Assembly (NCBI RefSeq): GCF_003096695.1
Contig: NZ_QEKY01000007.1
Location: 1-64,000 of the forward strand
Direction: 5' to 3'
DNA: 64,000 bases
Source of the DNA: Porphyromonas loveana
GTDB lineage: Bacteria; Bacteroidota; Bacteroidia; Bacteroidales; Porphyromonadaceae
Positions 42,711 to 52,189 of the stretch are shown piece after piece (the stretch's first letter is position 1; every line of letters begins with the position of its first letter). The notes beneath the pieces were generated by a model that saw nothing but the letters and a program-made list of their open reading frames with translations, did not search any database and had not been told where the DNA came from. A program made the position numbers and the translations under genes.

Positions 42711-45263
42711 TCAGGCTGTCGGGCGTTTCTTGCGCAAGACGAAGGGATAAAGAACCGATGCGACGATCCCGAGCAAGAGGAGTACCAAAGCCGTCTTCGC
42801 TATGGCCTCTGTGATGTGCAAGCTGCGAGGATCGAAGCGGAATTCCACCCGATGTTGTCCCGCCGGCAGCTCCAAGGCACGGAGAACATAGTTGGCGCGG
42901 ATAATGGAGGCAGGCTGGCCGTCGATGGTCGCCGTCCAACCGTGCGGATAGTATATCTCCGAGAATACGCCGAGCATCGCCTGTGCTCCGGAGGTCTCAT
43001 AGACCTGTTTGTTCGGAGTGTACTCCGTCAGTCGTATGGAAGCGGTGGAGTCTGTGAGGGCAGGTAGCTTGCGAAGATTGTCGGAGGCGAAGCGTTCGTC
43101 CACAACGGCTATGCTGCGAGAGAGGCTGCCCGTGTCCAGTGCAGTCATTTCTTCATCCGCATTCTTGACCCATTTGATGCTGCTCACAGGCCAAGCGGGG
43201 CCGTATGCATCGGGGTTCAGCATCGGCACGGGTTGTTGGTTCTCGCCGGGTACGATGATATACTTAGTGTTGAGCATATTCACCACCTCGCGATTGCCTT
43301 TGCTCAGTTGGTGCTCGATCAAGTCCTGATAGCGCTGGAGCTTGGCCGCATGGTAGCCCCCGATGCTGCGGTGCCAGCGGCTTGTCGTGGCATCGTTGTA
43401 TGTGTCTACGGTGAGATTGAGGACACGGAAACCCGGTGTCTTGTCGGCCAAGATTTGCTTGTCGGCTTCAGTCAGCGGTGCTGCCCGCTGGCTTACGAGA
43501 GCGGGATCGATGAAGTGTTCGTCATTGAGGTAGCGCTTGTCCACCGTCCAGAGGTCCAGTAGGGTGATGACCGCCACGCCGATGAGCATGGGCGTAGCCT
43601 GTAGTTTTTTCTTCAGGAAGAGCAGTAGGAGTGCCCCGCATGCGAGCAGAATGCCGAAGCTGCGCCATGCGTCTGCTGCCATGATGTCAGCGCGGACATC
43701 TGTGAGAGCCGTCTTGATGGCACCGGCCTCGGGATGGCCTGCTGCTTCGCGGAACATCATCTCTTCCTCTCCGCTGAGCAGACTGAAGACAGAGGGTACC
43801 AATGCAAAGAGAAGCGAGGCTCCGAGTGTGAGCACTGCGGCCGTGATCCAGCCGGCACGTTCGCGGTTGAGGATGGGAGCGCCCACACGTACGATCTCCA
43901 CCAGTGCCAAAACGGCCAATGCCGGAATGGTAAACTCTGCAATGACAAGGATGGAAGAGACTGTGCGGAACTTATCGTATAAGGGGAAATGATCGATGAA
44001 GAAACTCGTGAGCCACATCAGGTTGTGACCCCATGAGAGCAGGATAGAGAGGACTGTGGCTGCCAGCAATGCCCATTTGACAGGTCCCTTGACAATGAAG
44101 CAACTCAATATAAAGAGGAATAGGACGAAGGCGCCCACATATACAGGGCCGGCTGTGAAGGGCTGGTCGCCCCAGTATTGATTCATCTGCCCGATCGTCT
44201 GCGCATAGGCGGGATTCACCTCGTTCATGGCCTTCTCGTTATAGCCCAGATAGCCGGACGCACCCCCCTTGACATTGGGCACGAGCAGCGTCCACGTCTC
44301 GCCGATGCCATAGCTCCACTGCGTGATGTAGGCCTTGTCCAGACCGTTTTTGTTCTCGTGCGATGCTTGGTCGGCGACATTGCCGCTCTGCTTGAGTGTG
44401 AGTTCGCTGCCGCCGCGCATGGTCTCCTTGCCATACTGATAGGTGTGGAAGAGGTTGGTACTATTCACCGCCACGCCCACGAGGCCGGCAATGATCACCA
44501 CACCGGTGGAGAGCAGGAAGCTGCGCACGCGCTTGGTGCGCACGGCTTCTGCCAAGAATGCCAGCACCAGAAAGAACATGACGAAGAGGAAGTAATAGCT
44601 CATCTGCACGTGATTGGCCAGTACTTGCAGCGCGGTGAAGAAGGCCATGACCACACCACCTGCGAGCCGCTTGCCGTTGTATACCCACACCATGCCCGCG
44701 AGGGTGGGGGGGATGAAGCACAGCGCCGTCAGCTTCCAGATGTGGCCGGCCATGATGAGGATGAGGAAGTAAGAGGAAAAGGCCCAGGCAACGGAGCCGA
44801 TAACGGACGGCAGGATGCGGACGCGGAGCGAGCGCAGGAAAAGGAAAAAGCCGCCCATCAGTGCGAATAGCATCCAGGCGTATGTGCCGAGGAGATACAC
44901 CGGCTTGCGCAGGGTGAGCACATCCTGTATCGTCTGGAGCGTGCCGGTGGAGGGGTAACTGGGCGCGATCTGATACATGGGCATGCCACCGAAGAGGCTG
45001 TTGGTCCAGTAAGAGTGTTCGCCGCTCTGCTCCTGCCAGTCGCGCACGTCCTGAGCCGTGCCGCTGGCTCCTGCCACGTCTCCTTGGAAGAGCACACGTC
45101 CGTCGAATGATGCGGGATAGAAATAGGCCAGCGATATGGTCACGAACAGCAGCACAACGGCTGCATAGGGCCAAATCTTCCGCCAGCTAAGCTTTGCACC
45201 TGCGGGTGCAGATGCGGAGCCGACTGTCTCCGTTGCGGATGTCAACTTCTCGTTTCCTTTCAT
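42711..45263 (-). CDS. YfhO family membrane protein
   Basis: An 850-residue polytopic membrane protein of the YfhO family (GT-C-like glycosyltransferases in Firmicutes that modify lipoteichoic acid). About 12-14 hydrophobic segments are visible, the first at residues about 30-50 (IWPYAAVVLLFVTISLAYF), with extracytoplasmic loops between. It has the acidic loop typical of GT-C enzymes early on (FQGDVAGASGTAQD, FGGMPMYQIAP) and a soluble C-terminal beta domain (YYPHGWTATIDGQPASIIRANYVLRALELPAG). A final segment near the C-terminus ends in KKRPTA. It is the first gene of a minus-strand run with the LtaS-like gene, sensor kinase and helicase, and has a -7 box 23 bases upstream. Confidence 0.9.
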   Translation of the reverse strand: MKGNEKLTSATETVGSASAPAGAKLSWRKIWPYAAVVLLFVTISLAYFYPASFDGRVLFQGDVAGASGTAQDVRDWQEQSGEHSYWTNSLFGGMPMYQIAPSYPSTGTLQTIQDVLTLRKPVYLLGTYAWMLFALMGGFFLFLRSLRVRILPSVIGSVAWAFSSYFLILIMAGHIWKLTALCFIPPTLAGMVWVYNGKRLAGGVVMAFFTALQVLANHVQMSYYFLFVMFFLVLAFLAEAVRTKRVRSFLLSTGVVIIAGLVGVAVNSTNLFHTYQYGKETMRGGSELTLKQSGNVADQASHENKNGLDKAYITQWSYGIGETWTLLVPNVKGGASGYLGYNEKAMNEVNPAYAQTIGQMNQYWGDQPFTAGPVYVGAFVLFLFILSCFIVKGPVKWALLAATVLSILLSWGHNLMWLTSFFIDHFPLYDKFRTVSSILVIAEFTIPALAVLALVEIVRVGAPILNRERAGWITAAVLTLGASLLFALVPSVFSLLSGEEEMMFREAAGHPEAGAIKTALTDVRADIMAADAWRSFGILLACGALLLLFLKKKLQATPMLIGVAVITLLDLWTVDKRYLNDEHFIDPALVSQRAAPLTEADKQILADKTPGFRVLNLTVDTYNDATTSRWHRSIGGYHAAKLQRYQDLIEHQLSKGNREVVNMLNTKYIIVPGENQQPVPMLNPDAYGPAWPVSSIKWVKNADEEMTALDTGSLSRSIAVVDERFASDNLRKLPALTDSTASIRLTEYTPNKQVYETSGAQAMLGVFSEIYYPHGWTATIDGQPASIIRANYVLRALELPAGQHRVEFRFDPRSLHITEAIAKTALVLLLLGIVASVLYPFVLRKKRPTA

Positions 45264-45285
45264 GATGTCGTATTTGTTTTGACCA

Positions 45286-45293
45286 CAAAGTTA
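45286..45293 (-). promoter_or_regulatory. Promoter -7 box for the yfhO operon
   Basis: Reads TAACTTTG on the minus strand, 23 bases before the ATG at 45263. Transcription from here could cover yfhO, the LtaS-like gene, the sensor kinase and the helicase. Confidence 0.5.
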
Positions 45294-45422
45294 AGAATCT
45301 GAGCGATAGACGCATCCGTTACCTTTTTTAACCTGCTGTGATGCTTTGTGGATGAAGAAGCGTGTTGCACGAAATTACAGCCCGAAATCGCGCAAAATCC
45401 GGTGCCGAAAAGAGAGAGAAAT

Positions 45423-45506
45423 GCGCGCCAAAATTTTTTCGATTTGGCGCGAAAATTTTTCTGAAATGGTGCCAAAATAAATTCTTTCTGGCGCGAGTTT
45501 TTGCGC
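45423..45506 (+). repeat. GCGCC intergenic element, copy F
   Basis: CGCGCCAAA (45424-45432) pairs with TTTGGCGCG (45443-45451). Then come AAAATTTTTCTG, AAATGGTGCCAAAA and the tail GGCGCGAGTTTTTGCGC ending at 45506. In this copy the second palindrome is TGGTGCCA, one base away from TGGCGCCA. Confidence 0.7.
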
Positions 45507-45576
45507 TGCTCCAGACAAGTTGAAGATCGTAACTCCTTTGTGCAAATTTTCACATAAACGAGTCTGCATGGAGGAA

Positions 45577-45629
45577 TGGGCAGGGGCGAACACGCAGGTT
45601 TGTCTCACCTGTCTGTTCGCCCCTGCCCA
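45577..45629 (-). terminator. Terminator hairpin of fmt
   Basis: TGGGCAGGGGCGAACA (45577-45592) is perfectly complementary to 45614-45629, with an inner CAGGT/ACCTG stem (45595-45599, 45607-45611). It lies 28 bases past the fmt stop. Confidence 0.75.
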
Positions 45630-45656
45630 AGTCGCTGTATCTGTGCAGCCTTCTCG

Positions 45657-46628
45657 TTACTCGATGTACATATCCGAGGAGAAAGTGAAGCCGTTGAGAA
45701 AGGCGGCAGCGTCCACCTGCTTCTTGCCGGGCATCTGAAGAGAGAGAATGCGTATGACGCCCTTGCGGGTCATGACGTCGAGGGTTTTCTTGTCCGCTAT
45801 GATGGTGCCGAACTTGCCACGGTGGCGGGGTTCGCGCTCGATGACGGTCGTGCGATATATCTTGAGCACGATGGACTCCATGCCAGGGCGGTGGAGCTTG
45901 GTCCAGGCGGTGGGGGCGGGCGAAAGGCTGCGGATAAAGTTGTGCACCTCTTCGGCGGGTAGGTTCCAGTCGATGCGACAGTCATCCTTGAATATCTTGG
46001 GAGCAAGTAGGGCATCAGCGTAGCCGGGCAATTCTTCTTGTGGGGTCGATGTCGGTTTGCCATCGAGGAAGAGATCGACGGTGCGCGTCAGTACGGATGC
46101 GCCGAGTACGCCCATCCGTTCGTATAGTTCCCCGAATGTCTCTTCGGGGCCAATGGCGATTTTTTCTTGCAGGAGCACTTCGCCCGTGTCGATCTCGTGC
46201 TGTAGGAGGAAGGTGGTCACGCCTGTCTCTGCGTCACCGCGGCGCAAGGTGTGATTGATGGGCGCTGCTCCGCGATACATGGGCAGCAGAGAGCCGTGCA
46301 GATTGATGGTACCCATCGGCGGCATCTGCCACACAGCTTTGGGCAGCATACGGAAGGCCACGACGATTTGCAGGTCGGCACGATAGGAGCGTAGCTCATC
46401 GAGAAATGCTTCCTCGTTCAGATTCGCAGGCTGGAGGATCGGCAATCCGTACTCCAGGGCGCATAGCTTCACCGAGCTGGCGCTTAGTTTGTGTCCGCGA
46501 CCCATCGGTTTGTCGGGCATGGTCACGACGGCTGCCACTTGGTATCCTCCCTCGATCAAAGCTCTCAGAGCAGGAACGGCAAAGTCTGCCGTCCCCATAA
46601 AAATCAGTCGTAGATCTTCCTTTTTCAT
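45657..46628 (-). CDS. fmt: Methionyl-tRNA formyltransferase
   Basis: A 323-residue enzyme that formylates initiator Met-tRNA with 10-formyltetrahydrofolate. It starts MKKEDLRLIFMGTADFAVPALRALIEGG. The catalytic block is TINLHGSLLPMYRGAAPINHTL (residues about 109-130), with the folate-site N and H, and ETGVTTFLLQHEIDTG follows. The C-terminal OB-like domain begins at about 210 (LSPAPTAWTKLHRPGMES). Length is normal. It reads away from the ribosomal operon on the opposite strand, so the two diverge from a 424-base region; no peptide deformylase gene is next to it. Confidence 0.96.
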   Translation of the reverse strand: MKKEDLRLIFMGTADFAVPALRALIEGGYQVAAVVTMPDKPMGRGHKLSASSVKLCALEYGLPILQPANLNEEAFLDELRSYRADLQIVVAFRMLPKAVWQMPPMGTINLHGSLLPMYRGAAPINHTLRRGDAETGVTTFLLQHEIDTGEVLLQEKIAIGPEETFGELYERMGVLGASVLTRTVDLFLDGKPTSTPQEELPGYADALLAPKIFKDDCRIDWNLPAEEVHNFIRSLSPAPTAWTKLHRPGMESIVLKIYRTTVIEREPRHRGKFGTIIADKKTLDVMTRKGVIRILSLQMPGKKQVDAAAFLNGFTFSSDMYIE

Positions 46629-47052
46629 TACATGGTCGGGCGGCTCTATCTGCCGTCCTCATTGCAATGATACTAATTATATCCCTAAGCCCCAAGTAAT
46701 GGCGCGGTATGCATCCGCATTGAGTGCCTTGCGGTGTTTTCGGTGCGGTGGTATGCCGTTTGTCTTTCGCGCGCGCGTACATTATATATATGTATAGTCA
46801 GCTGATCAGCTGGGGTATAGGGCGTGTTTTTCTGTTGAAGCCGTAGAGAGGTGCCCACCCGTTGTGTTTGCGCATCGGGCTGCGAACTACCGGTGCTTGG
46901 TCTTGATTCTTAGCTTGTTGCGAATAAAAAAGAAGTGCAGACTGTTGCGGATTAGGAAAATATCCGTACCTTTGCGCCACTGCTCATATTCGTGGGTGGT
47001 GTAAAAGATTAGAAAAGAGATAATTATAATCATAGTTTTAAAGAAAGAAGAA
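46629..47052. other. Divergent region between fmt and rpsL
   Basis: 424 bases. It contains an alternating (CG)n/(TA)n stretch at about 46769-46797, the perfect palindrome CAGCTGATCAGCTG at 46799-46812 and the ribosomal-operon promoter at 46945-46974. No gene is seen. Confidence 0.6.
46945..46974 (+). promoter_or_regulatory. Promoter of the rpsL ribosomal operon
   Basis: TTG (46945-46947), a 19-base spacer and TACCTTTG (46967-46974) match the Bacteroidetes -33/-7 promoter almost exactly. The leader to the rpsL ATG is about 70 bases and ends in an A-rich run. Confidence 0.75.
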
Positions 47053-47457
47053 ATGCCTACAATTCAACAGTTGGTTAGAAAGGGTCGTGAATCTTTCGCG
47101 GATAAGAGCAAGTCGCCTGCACTGAATTCGTGCCCGCAGCGTCGTGGCGTTTGTGTGCGCGTTTACACGACTACGCCCAAGAAGCCGAACTCGGCTATGC
47201 GTAAAGTGGCTCGTGTGCGCTTGACAAACTCTAAGGAAGTCAATGCTTACATCCCGGGAGAGGGACACAACTTGCAGGAACACAGCATCGTGCTGGTTCG
47301 TGGAGGTCGTGTGAAAGACTTGCCCGGTGTGCGCTATCACATCGTACGTGGTACGCTCGATACAGCAGGCGTGAACGGTCGTACGCAGCGTCGCTCTAAA
47401 TACGGAGCTAAGCGTCCGAAGCCGGGTCAGGCCCCTGCCGCAAAAGGAAAGAAGTAA
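47053..47457 (+). CDS. rpsL: Ribosomal protein S12
   Basis: A 134-residue decoding-centre protein of the 30S subunit. It begins [26 protein letters not shown] lies at 40-51, with Lys43 (K42 in mature E. coli numbering) unchanged, the form usually sensitive to streptomycin. [13 protein letters not shown] lies at 84-96, also wild type. The Lys- and Pro-rich tail is about ten residues longer than in E. coli. It is the first gene of the super-operon, with rpsG 215 bases downstream, an unusually wide gap. Confidence 0.98.
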   Translation: MPTIQQLVRKGRESFADKSKSPALNSCPQRRGVCVRVYTTTPKKPNSAMRKVARVRLTNSKEVNAYIPGEGHNLQEHSIVLVRGGRVKDLPGVRYHIVRGTLDTAGVNGRTQRRSKYGAKRPKPGQAPAAKGKK

Positions 47458-47672
47458 TAGCCGCTGAGGCCTGCGGGCCATGCTACGGCAATCACGTTCT
47501 CCCCTAATCTACAATCGCGCTACGAGAGAGTGGCGCAACCAACAAATTATTTAAGAACCGGTTTTGAGTTCAATTGGATAGGCTAAAACAGGGTTGAGTA
47601 AATGCTCCGGCGGGAGCGTTGAAGACAAAACGAAACGGCAACCAATCGACAAAAACGAAATTTTTTGAGACA

Positions 47673-48149
47673 ATGAGAAAAGCAAAACCTAAGAAAAGAC
47701 AGATCCTGCCGGATCCCGTCTATGGTGATGTGAGGGTGACTAAGTTTGTTAATCACCTGATGTATGATGGAAAGAAAAACACTGCTTTCACGATCTTTTA
47801 CGGTGCTCTGGACATCGTGAAGACGAAGCTCTCTAATGAAGAGAAGTCTGCCCTCGAGATTTGGAAGGCGGCTCTCGATAATATCACTCCTCAAGTGGAA
47901 GTAAAGAGCCGCCGTATCGGTGGTGCTACCTTCCAAGTGCCGATGGAAATCCGTCCTGAGCGCAAGGAGTCGATCTCTATGAAGAATCTTATCCTCTACG
48001 CACGTAAGCGTGGCGGAAAGACTATGGCTGATAAATTGGCTGCTGAGATAGTAGATGCATTTAACAACCAGGGTGCCGCCTTCAAGCGTAAGGAAGATAT
48101 GCACCGCATGGCTGAGGCTAACCGTGCATTCGCACACTTCAGATTCTAA
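47673..48149 (+). CDS. rpsG: Ribosomal protein S7
   Basis: A 158-residue primary 16S rRNA-binding protein that nucleates the 30S head. [19 protein letters not shown] gives the family N-terminus at 47673. The open frame extends 18 codons upstream ([12 protein letters not shown]...), but that part is unconserved, so the downstream ATG is preferred. The 215-base gap after rpsL could hold a processing or S7-responsive site. fusA begins 12 bases after the stop. Confidence 0.97.
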   Translation: MRKAKPKKRQILPDPVYGDVRVTKFVNHLMYDGKKNTAFTIFYGALDIVKTKLSNEEKSALEIWKAALDNITPQVEVKSRRIGGATFQVPMEIRPERKESISMKNLILYARKRGGKTMADKLAAEIVDAFNNQGAAFKRKEDMHRMAEANRAFAHFRF

Positions 48150-48161
48150 AGGAACTCCCAG

Positions 48162-50285
48162 ATGGCAATTGATAAGGAATTACAGCTGACAAGAAATATC
48201 GGTATCATGGCTCACATTGATGCCGGTAAGACTACTACATCTGAGCGTATCCTCTTTTATACGGGTCTGACGCACAAGATTGGTGAGGTGCATGACGGTG
48301 CCGCTACCATGGACTGGATGGAGCAAGAGCAGGAGAGAGGGATAACGATCACCTCTGCTGCTACAACTACTTTCTGGAACTACAATAACAATAAGTATAA
48401 GATCAATCTGATCGACACTCCGGGGCACGTGGACTTCACGGTGGAGGTGGAACGATCACTCCGTATCTTGGATGGTGCCGTTGCTGCTTTCTGTGCCGTA
48501 GGTGGTGTAGAACCTCAGAGTGAGACGGTGTGGCGTCAGGCCGAGAAGTACAACGTACCTCGTATTGGCTACGTAAACAAGATGGACCGTTCTGGTGCCA
48601 ACTTCTTCGAAGTAGTGCGTCAGTTGAGAGAAGTCTTGGGCGCTAACCCTTGTCCTATTCAGATACCCATCGGAGCAGAAGAGACGTTCAAGGGTGTAAT
48701 CGACCTCGTGGCGATGAAGGCTCTCGTATGGAACGACGAGACAATGGGGTCTAAGTATGACATGGAAGAGATACCTGATGCTCTGCGTGCAGAGGCAGAA
48801 GAATGGCGTGACAAGATGCTTGAAACGCTGGCTGACTGCGACGACACGCTGATGGAGAAGTATTTCGACGATCCTTCTACTATCACAGAAGACGAGATCC
48901 TCGCTGCGCTGCGTAAGGGTACGCTCGCCATGCAGATCAATCCCATGCTCTGCGGTTCATCGTTCAAGAACAAGGGTGTGCAGACATTGCTCGACGCTGT
49001 ATGTAAGTTCCTCCCCAGTCCGGTGGACACACCGGTGGTTGAGGGTACTGATCCTTCTGACTCCAGCAAGATTATCGAACGTAAGACTCTGCCGAGCGAG
49101 CCTCTCTGTGCTTTGGCGTTTAAGATTGCAACAGACCCCTATGTAGGTCGTCTTTGCTTCTTCCGCGTGTACTCGGGCGAACTGCTTGCAGGCTCATACG
49201 TGTACAACTCACGTTCGGATAAGAAAGAGCGTATCTCACGTCTCTTCCAAATGCACTCTAACAAGCAGAACCCGAAAGATGTTATCGGTTGCGGTGACAT
49301 CGGTGCAGGGGTAGGCTTCAAGGATATTCGTACCGGTGATACGCTTTGCGATGAAAATCACCCGATCGTTCTCGAATCTATGGACTTCCCCGATCCTGTG
49401 ATCGGTATCGCTGTAGAACCGAAGACTCAGAAGGACCTCGATCGTCTGGGTGTGGGCCTTGCCAAGCTGGCAGAAGAAGATCCTACCTTCCGCGTTCAGA
49501 CCAACGAAGATTCTGGTCAGACCGTTATCAGTGGTATGGGTGAGCTTCACCTCGATATCATTATCGACCGTCTGCGTCGTGAGTTCAAAGTGGAATGTAA
49601 TCAAGGTCGTCCTCAGGTTTCTTACAAGGAAGCCATCAATGATCCTGTGGAGCTCCGCGAAGTATATAAGAAGCAGACCGGTGGTCGCGGTAAGTTTGCC
49701 GATATTATTTGTCGTGTAGAACCTGCCGATGCTGACTTCGAAGGCGAACTGCAGTTTGTGGACGAAGTGAAGGGCGGTAACATCCCCAAGGAATTTATCC
49801 CCTCTATTCAGAAGGGCTTCCAGCGTGCCATGAAGAATGGTGTATTGGCCGGCTATCCGCTTGATCAGCTGAAGGTGACCGTTATCGATGGTTCGTTCCA
49901 CCCCGTGGACTCTGACCAGTTGTCATTCGAAATCTGTGCCCTGCAGGCATTCAAGAATGCCTCTGAGAAGGCACGTCCGACGCTCATGGAACCTATCATG
50001 AAGCTGGAAGTAGTGACTCCCGAGGAGAGCATGGGTGACGTGATCGGTGACTTGAACAAGCGTCGTGGTCAGGTAGAAGGAATGGAAAGCAGCCGTACCG
50101 GCGCACGTATCGTGAAGGCTAAGGTGCCTCTGGCTGAAATGTTCGGCTATGTGACAGCTCTGCGTACGATCACCAGTGGTCGTGCTACCAGTACGATGTC
50201 CTTCTCTCATTATTCAGAAGTACCCTCTACCATCGCTAAGCAGGTGCTTACCGAAGCTCAGGGTCGCGTTGATTTGATTAAATAA
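48162..50285 (+). CDS. fusA: Elongation factor G
   Basis: A 707-residue translocase GTPase. G1 is AHIDAGKTT at about 17-25, G2 is [10 protein letters not shown]3 DTPGHVDF at about 86-93 and G4 [10 protein letters not shown]. Domains II-V follow in normal order and length ([52 protein letters not shown]). It couples GTP hydrolysis to tRNA-mRNA movement and, with RRF, ribosome recycling. The order rpsL-rpsG-fusA is ancestral; tuf, which follows in many bacteria, is absent here and rpsJ comes next after 15 bases, as in other Bacteroidetes. Confidence 0.98.
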   Translation: MAIDKELQLTRNIGIMAHIDAGKTTTSERILFYTGLTHKIGEVHDGAATMDWMEQEQERGITITSAATTTFWNYNNNKYKINLIDTPGHVDFTVEVERSLRILDGAVAAFCAVGGVEPQSETVWRQAEKYNVPRIGYVNKMDRSGANFFEVVRQLREVLGANPCPIQIPIGAEETFKGVIDLVAMKALVWNDETMGSKYDMEEIPDALRAEAEEWRDKMLETLADCDDTLMEKYFDDPSTITEDEILAALRKGTLAMQINPMLCGSSFKNKGVQTLLDAVCKFLPSPVDTPVVEGTDPSDSSKIIERKTLPSEPLCALAFKIATDPYVGRLCFFRVYSGELLAGSYVYNSRSDKKERISRLFQMHSNKQNPKDVIGCGDIGAGVGFKDIRTGDTLCDENHPIVLESMDFPDPVIGIAVEPKTQKDLDRLGVGLAKLAEEDPTFRVQTNEDSGQTVISGMGELHLDIIIDRLRREFKVECNQGRPQVSYKEAINDPVELREVYKKQTGGRGKFADIICRVEPADADFEGELQFVDEVKGGNIPKEFIPSIQKGFQRAMKNGVLAGYPLDQLKVTVIDGSFHPVDSDQLSFEICALQAFKNASEKARPTLMEPIMKLEVVTPEESMGDVIGDLNKRRGQVEGMESSRTGARIVKAKVPLAEMFGYVTALRTITSGRATSTMSFSHYSEVPSTIAKQVLTEAQGRVDLIK

Positions 50286-50300
50286 AAGCAACAAAAAGAT

Positions 50301-50606
50301 ATGAGCCAAAAGATTAGAATTAAGCTGAAGTCTTACGATTATATGCTGGTGGACAAGTCCGCAGAAAAGATCGTTAAGACGGTGAAAGCAGCCGGTGCGA
50401 TGGTAAGCGGTCCTATACCCCTGCCCACACACAAGCGTATCTTCACAGTGAACCGCTCTACGTTCGTAAACAAGAAGAGCCGTGAGCAGTTCGAACTCTC
50501 TTCTTATAAGAGACTGATTGATATTTACAACTCTACGGCCAAGACAGTGGACGCTTTGATGAAGTTGGAGCTCCCCAGCGGTGTAGAAGTGGAAATCAAA
50601 GTTTGA
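50301..50606 (+). CDS. rpsJ: Ribosomal protein S10
   Basis: A 101-residue 30S head protein that also serves as NusE in antitermination. It begins [54 protein letters not shown] carries the usual RNA-contact loop. The start of the S10 block lies 15 bases after fusA with no promoter-like box between, so it is probably part of one long transcript. Confidence 0.97.
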   Translation: MSQKIRIKLKSYDYMLVDKSAEKIVKTVKAAGAMVSGPIPLPTHKRIFTVNRSTFVNKKSREQFELSSYKRLIDIYNSTAKTVDALMKLELPSGVEVEIKV

Positions 50607-50629
50607 GAAACGATTTAATAGAAACTGAA

Positions 50630-51247
50630 ATGCCAGGTTTATTAGGAAAGAAAATCGGAATGACATCCGTATTCAGTGCCGAGGGTAAGAATATGCCATG
50701 CACTGTTATCGAAGTTGGTCCTTGTGTGGTTACGCAAGTCAAGACTTTGGAGAATGACGGCTATAGCGCGTTGCAGCTGGGTTTCGTAGATGCCAAAGAA
50801 AAGCATACAACGAAGCCTCTCGCCGGCCATTTCAAGAAAGCTGAAGTAAGCCCCAAGAGACACTTGGCCGAGTTCAAGAATTTCGAAGGAGAGCACAAGC
50901 TCGGTGACGTCCTGAACGTAGAGTTCTTTAGCGACGTTGCCTTTGTGGATGTAGTGGGAACATCTAAGGGTAAGGGTTTCCAAGGTGTTGTTAAGCGTCA
51001 TGGCTTCGGCGGAGTGGGACAGGCCACACACGGTCAGCACAATCGTCTGCGTGCTCCCGGTTCTGTAGGAGCTTGTTCTTATCCCGCCAAGGTGTTCAAG
51101 GGAACACGTATGGCCGGTCAGATGGGTAACGAGCGCGTAACTGTACAGAATCTGGAAATTATTAAGGTGATGCCCGAGCACAATCTGCTCCTTGTGAAAG
51201 GTAGCGTGCCCGGAGCCAAAGGTTCAATCTTGTTAATTGAAAAGTAA
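50630..51247 (+). CDS. rplC: Ribosomal protein L3
   Basis: A 205-residue 50S assembly protein next to the peptidyl transferase centre. It begins [15 protein letters not shown] at 50630; the frame is open nine codons upstream, overlapping rpsJ, but the family start is clear. [29 protein letters not shown] is the extended loop reaching the catalytic centre. Its stop overlaps the rplD start by one base (TAATG), so translation of the two is probably coupled. Confidence 0.97.
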   Translation: MPGLLGKKIGMTSVFSAEGKNMPCTVIEVGPCVVTQVKTLENDGYSALQLGFVDAKEKHTTKPLAGHFKKAEVSPKRHLAEFKNFEGEHKLGDVLNVEFFSDVAFVDVVGTSKGKGFQGVVKRHGFGGVGQATHGQHNRLRAPGSVGACSYPAKVFKGTRMAGQMGNERVTVQNLEIIKVMPEHNLLLVKGSVPGAKGSILLIEK

Positions 51248-51876
51248 TGGAACTGAGCGTATTTAATATCAAGGGAGAAGATACGGGTAAGAAGGTTGTC
51301 TTGGACGACTCTATCTTCGCTATAGAGCCTAACGATCACGCTATCTATCTGGATGTAAAACTGTACATGGCCAATCAACGCCAGGGTACACATAAGTCTA
51401 AGGAGCGTAGCGAGCTGTCTGGTAGCACTCGTAAGCTGATCCGCCAAAAGGGTGGTGGCGGTGCTCGCCGTGGTGACATTAATTCTCCGCTTCTGAACGG
51501 TGGTGCTCGCGTGTTTGGTCCGCGCCCTCGTAGTTACAGTTTCAAATTGAACAAGAAACTGAAGGCTTTGGCGCGTCGCTCTGCGTTGAGCTATAAGGCT
51601 AGAAACAATGAAATTATCGTCGTAGAGGACTTCTCTTTCGAAACACCCAAGACGAAAGCATTCAAGGCAATCTCAACTGCACTGAAAGTGGGTGAAAAGA
51701 AAGTATTGTATGTGCTTCCCGAAATGGACACGAACGTACGTCTCTCTGCTCGCAACTTGCAGAACACTGATCTGATTCTTGCCAATCTGCTCAATACGTA
51801 TGCAGTTCTGGCTTCCAAGAATCTGGTGCTGACAGAAAGCTCTGTAGCTGTTGTTAATGAACTATTTAAAGCATAA
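51247..51876 (+). CDS. rplD: Ribosomal protein L4
   Basis: A 209-residue 50S protein lining the exit tunnel. [32 protein letters not shown] is the tunnel-facing loop (about residues 60-92), near which macrolide resistance arises in other species. In gammaproteobacteria L4 represses its own operon; no matching leader is evident here. One-base overlap with rplC, 14-base gap to rplW. Confidence 0.96.
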   Translation: MELSVFNIKGEDTGKKVVLDDSIFAIEPNDHAIYLDVKLYMANQRQGTHKSKERSELSGSTRKLIRQKGGGGARRGDINSPLLNGGARVFGPRPRSYSFKLNKKLKALARRSALSYKARNNEIIVVEDFSFETPKTKAFKAISTALKVGEKKVLYVLPEMDTNVRLSARNLQNTDLILANLLNTYAVLASKNLVLTESSVAVVNELFKA

Positions 51877-51890
51877 GGAGGATTTGGTAT

Positions 51891-52184
51891 ATGGGAATCA
51901 TCATTAAACCGATTATTTCGGAAAAGATGACGGCTGTTACGGAAAAAATGTCGGAGCGATATGGCTTCCGCGTTTCTCCTAACGCGAACAAAATAGAGAT
52001 TAAGAAAGCTATTGAGGCTATGTATAATGTGAAAGTCGAAGACGTGAACACGATGAGATATGATGGTAAGCGCAAGAGTCGCTATACCAAGAGTGGACTG
52101 ATTCGCGGAAAAGAGGCTTCTTTCAAGAAAGCGATTGTGACGCTTAAGAAGGGAGACACTATCGACTTCTTCAGCAATATCTAA
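51891..52184 (+). CDS. rplW: Ribosomal protein L23
   Basis: A 97-residue protein at the tunnel exit that docks trigger factor and SRP. It begins [20 protein letters not shown] and ends [12 protein letters not shown]. Unusually for this phylum, a good Shine-Dalgarno-like AAGGAGG lies 10 bases before the ATG. Five-base gap to rplB. Confidence 0.95.
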   Translation: MGIIIKPIISEKMTAVTEKMSERYGFRVSPNANKIEIKKAIEAMYNVKVEDVNTMRYDGKRKSRYTKSGLIRGKEASFKKAIVTLKKGDTIDFFSNI

Positions 52185-52189
52185 GAAAA

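Larger units (their letters stand above)
45264..45656. other. Intergenic region between yfhO and fmt
   Basis: 393 bases with the yfhO -7 box at the left end, one GCGCC element (45423-45506) in the middle and the fmt terminator (45577-45629) at the right end. No gene is seen. Confidence 0.6.
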
